Shown here one piece after another: positions 61,597 to 64,000 of a stretch of DNA of 64,000 bases; position 1 is the stretch's first letter, and the number at the start of each line of letters is the position of its first letter. Origin of the DNA: Streptomyces sp. BK208 (lineage in GTDB: Bacteria; Actinomycetota; Actinomycetes; Streptomycetales; Streptomycetaceae). The position numbers and the translations under genes are program-made. Location: NCBI RefSeq assembly GCF_004364245.1, contig NZ_SOAV01000001.1, positions 248,001-312,000 on the forward strand, in the 5' to 3' direction. Under the pieces are notes generated by a model that was not told where the DNA came from, searched no databases, and saw nothing but the letters and a program-made list of their open reading frames with translations.

Positions 61597-62934
61597 TCAG
61601 CACTCCTGCCACAGCCGGGTCATCACCCGCACCCCGAAGCGCAGCCCCTCCAGCGGCACCCGTTCGTCGACACCGTGGAAGAGCCGGCCGTAGTCGAGGT
61701 CGTGGGGCAGCTTGAGCCCCTTGAAACCGAAGCAGCGGATGTCCAGCTTCGTGAACGCCTTGGCGTCGGTGCCGCCCGGGTTGCAGTACGGCACCGGGTG
61801 GCCGTCCGGGTCCTCGGCGCGTACGGCGGCGCACATGGCGTCGACGAGCGGGCCGTCGAAGGCGGTCTCCATGGCGATGTCGTGGTTGACCCACTCGCGG
61901 GAGACCGAGGGCAGGAGCAGGGCGTCGATCGTGTCGATCAGTTCCTGCTCGTGGCCCGGCAGGAAGCGGCCGTCGACGCGGGCGGTGGCCCGGCCCGGGA
62001 TGACGTTGGTCTGGTAGCCGGCCGTGAACATGGTGGGGTTGGCCGAGTTGCGCAGCACGACCTGCATGAAGTCGGCCACGTGCCCGAGCTTGGCCAGTTC
62101 GGCGTCCAGGTCCTCGGCGTCCAGGTCCAGGTCGGTCCCCTGGAGGCGGGCGGCCTCGGAGAGCAGGGCGCGAACCGGCTCGATCAGCCGCACGGGGAAG
62201 GTGTGCCGGCCGATGCGGGTGAGGGACTCGGCGAGGTCGGTGACGGCGTTCTCGTCGTTCGGGGAGGAGCCGTGCCCGGCGCGCCCTTCGGCCGTGAGCT
62301 CCATCCAGGCCATGCCGCGCTGGGCGTTCTCGATCGGGTAGAGGCGCCGGGTGTCGTCGAGCGCGTAGCTGAAACCGCCGCCCTCGCCGATCGCCTCGGT
62401 GACGCCGGCGAACAGGTCGGGCCGGTGCTCGACCAGCCAGTGGGCGCCGTACCTGCCGCCTGCCTCCTCGTCGGCGAGGAAGGCGAGGACGATCTCGCGG
62501 GCGGGCCGGGTGCCGGTACGGGCGAAGTGGCGGGCGGTGGCCAGCATCACGGCCACCGTGTCCTTCATGTCGATCGCGCCGCGTCCCCACAGGTAGCCGT
62601 CCCGGATCTCCCCGGAGAACGGCGGCACCCGCCACTCCGCCGGGTCCGCCGGCACGACGTCGAGGTGGCCGTGGACCAGCAGCGCGCCGCGCGCCGGGTC
62701 GGCACCGGGGATGCGGGCGACGACGTTGGCACGGCCGGGGGCGCTCTCCACCAGTTCGGAGGCGATCCCCGCCTCGGCGAGCCGTGCCACGACCCAGTCG
62801 GCGCAGGCCCGCTCGTCGCTGGTGGGATTGGAGGTGTCGAAGCGGATCAGCTCCGCGCACAGGCCGACGACTTCCCGCTGCGCCTCCTCGGAGGCCGGAA
62901 CGGCCGGAACGGGGCTGGGGTCGGTGGTGCTCAC
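61597..62934 (-). CDS. M20-family metallopeptidase (dipeptidase/deacylase type)
   Basis: 445 residues from GTG 62932-62934, which overlaps the permease stop (GTGA), so it is coupled to the permease. M20 zinc ligands and catalytic residues: [19 protein letters not shown] (bridging Asp), LADEEAGG (Glu-Glu) and HG...His near the C-terminus ([17 protein letters not shown]). Dimerisation lid about 195-300. Members cleave peptides, N-acyl amino acids, or carbamoyl amides. Coupling with an NCS1 permease suggests it may act on an imported N-carbamoyl or ureido compound; this is inference. Confidence 0.9.
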   Translation of the reverse strand: MSTTDPSPVPAVPASEEAQREVVGLCAELIRFDTSNPTSDERACADWVVARLAEAGIASELVESAPGRANVVARIPGADPARGALLVHGHLDVVPADPAEWRVPPFSGEIRDGYLWGRGAIDMKDTVAVMLATARHFARTGTRPAREIVLAFLADEEAGGRYGAHWLVEHRPDLFAGVTEAIGEGGGFSYALDDTRRLYPIENAQRGMAWMELTAEGRAGHGSSPNDENAVTDLAESLTRIGRHTFPVRLIEPVRALLSEAARLQGTDLDLDAEDLDAELAKLGHVADFMQVVLRNSANPTMFTAGYQTNVIPGRATARVDGRFLPGHEQELIDTIDALLLPSVSREWVNHDIAMETAFDGPLVDAMCAAVRAEDPDGHPVPYCNPGGTDAKAFTKLDIRCFGFKGLKLPHDLDYGRLFHGVDERVPLEGLRFGVRVMTRLWQEC

Positions 62935-64000
62935 GGTGCTCCTACGGTGGCCGTGCCGGAGGCGGCCGGGGTGGGTTCGGTGGTGTCGTCCAGGGCCGTG
63001 GTGCCGTACGTCCTGATCCCTCCGGCGAGGCCGAGGACGCAGTAGAGGACGAAGGCGGTCAGCAGGGAGTTCAGGGCGGGGATGCCGCCGTCGTAGAACT
63101 TGCCGACGCAGAAGGCGGCCGCCCAGATCACCAGGGACATCGGCACCCAGGTCGGCGAGGTGGCGGGCAGGGTCCCGGCCTCGCGGGTGGCGTCCAGGGG
63201 TGCCCGCATCCGGCGCACCACCCAGTACTCGGCGACGATGATGCCGCCGACCGGCGGGATGGCGACGCCCAGCACGGACAGGAAGTCGGTGAAGTGGGTC
63301 ATGATGCCGACGGCGGACAGGAGGGTGCCCGCGACGCCGAGGACGATGGTGACCGCCCCGCGGTGCACGCGCTTGCCGAAGACGACCTGGAAGAAGTTGA
63401 CGACGCCTAGCGAGGAGCCGTACAGGTTCCAGTCGTTGATCTTCGCGGTGGACATCAGGACGACGAGCACGCCGAAGACGCCGGAGGTGGAGAGCACGAT
63501 CTGGGAGACCTGGCCGCTGCCGACCATGTGGCCGAGCAGGACGCCGGTCAGGCCGACGATGTACTCGGAGAGGATCATCGACGAGGCGCTCTGCAGGAAG
63601 ACGTGGCTGCCCTTGCGGTTGTAGCGGGTCATCTCCGGGGAGACGATCGCGCCGGTCATGAAGCCGCCCGCGATGGCGGTCGCGGCGACGGCGAGCGGGA
63701 TGGACTCGCCGGGCGCCGGGGAGTGGATCAGCTCGGAGAAGGAGTGGTCGCTCAGCGCGTCGGTGACCGACCAGGCGACCATGGCGAAGAACAGCGGCGT
63801 GACGATCTTCGCGAAGACGGCCATGTACCGGAAGCCGAAGATCACGAGCACGGTGATGGCGACGCCGGCGACCGTGCACCAGAGCCAGGAGGGGCCGCCG
63901 ACGAGCGCGGACACGCTGTCGCCGAAGATCGTGTTCTGCACGCCGAACCAGCCGACGAGGCTGACCGAGATCACCAGGCTGACCAGCGCGGATCCGTTGC
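62931..64000 (-). CDS. NCS1 family nucleobase permease (cytosine/purine type), 5' end outside window
   Basis: At least 356 residues; the reading frame is open to the right edge, so the start lies outside. Many hydrophobic helices. Typical NCS1 features: SLVGWFGVQNTIFGDS, AGGFMTGAIVSPEMTRYNRKG and SSSMILSEYIVGLTG-like helices (here SASSMILSEYIVGLTG). CodB-like transporters bring in cytosine, purines, allantoin or hydantoins. Coupled through GTGA to an M20 peptidase gene. Ends in a Thr/Ala-rich tail ([17 protein letters not shown]). Confidence 0.9.
   Translation of the reverse strand, partial: NGSALVSLVISVSLVGWFGVQNTIFGDSVSALVGGPSWLWCTVAGVAITVLVIFGFRYMAVFAKIVTPLFFAMVAWSVTDALSDHSFSELIHSPAPGESIPLAVAATAIAGGFMTGAIVSPEMTRYNRKGSHVFLQSASSMILSEYIVGLTGVLLGHMVGSGQVSQIVLSTSGVFGVLVVLMSTAKINDWNLYGSSLGVVNFFQVVFGKRVHRGAVTIVLGVAGTLLSAVGIMTHFTDFLSVLGVAIPPVGGIIVAEYWVVRRMRAPLDATREAGTLPATSPTWVPMSLVIWAAAFCVGKFYDGGIPALNSLLTAFVLYCVLGLAGGIRTYGTTALDDTTEPTPAASGTATVGAP

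Overview
The window is high-GC actinobacterial DNA and almost certainly the chromosome of a Streptomyces. Codon third positions are nearly all G or C and GTG starts are common. There are many secreted polysaccharide-active enzymes, a perfect CebR-type operator, a Fur-KatG pair and cysteine-free ribosomal protein paralogues. From memory, the gene order (nadE, glpK ... pyc, KS/ACP ... katG/fur ... two polyprenyl synthases ... L36/L33) resembles the left chromosomal arm of S. coelicolor around SCO0500-SCO0573; I could not check this. I found 55 protein genes. I saw no rRNA, tRNA, CRISPR array, transposase or prophage.

Region 1 (1-14 kb): a partial secreted S15/CocE hydrolase, a small membrane protein, a DEAD-box helicase with a structured leader, a 1005-residue secreted PA14/propeller/CBM/DUF1080 protein, nadE, glpK, an AI-2E-family membrane protein, a maleylpyruvate-isomerase-like protein, a TetR regulator with a palindromic operator, a methyltransferase, an Asp-nucleophile alpha/beta hydrolase and a cold-shock gene.

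Region 2 (14-31 kb) is mostly secretome and sugar uptake. It has an L,D-transpeptidase-like lipoprotein and a Tat-exported GH109-type oxidoreductase. A GntR regulator is divergent from an ABC sugar importer (lipoprotein plus two permeases) and a cytoplasmic GH20 hexosaminidase. A CBM3-GH16 enzyme, an M23 endopeptidase with a degenerate transglycosylase-like domain, a CYTH-CHAD protein and a two-discoidin beta-helix protein follow. The GH109, GntR, ABC and GH20 genes look like an amino-sugar oligosaccharide scavenging unit controlled through repeated ACTGGT boxes.

Region 3 (31-46 kb): pyruvate carboxylase lies downstream of a translationally coupled ACP-KS-acyltransferase operon. Next come a CAP-domain secreted protein and an OmpR-type two-component system; 11-bp direct repeats in front of the CAP gene may be its target. 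Then a secreted GH5-FN3-CBM2 endoglycanase under a CebR box, and an MFS exporter with its winged-helix regulator.

Region 4 (46-57 kb) is redox and stress: a saccharopine-dehydrogenase-like reductase divergent from a TetR, a two-domain hydrolase divergent from a MerR across a 19-bp-spacer MerR-type promoter, furA-katG with a leaderless-looking promoter, a DUF475 (TerC-like) plus DUF350 membrane pair, and a WGR beta-propeller protein.

Region 5 (57-64 kb, minus strand): two polyprenyl diphosphate synthases, a 93-residue linker protein and an MpaB/Lcp-type haem oxygenase form a run that looks like a compact, undescribed isoprenoid-making and isoprenoid-modifying unit. It is followed by zinc-free L33 and L36 genes, an M20 peptidase and an NCS1 cytosine/purine permease cut by the window edge. 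The isoprenoid operon, the ACP-KS-AT operon and the MerR/two-domain hydrolase pair are the best candidates for new biology.
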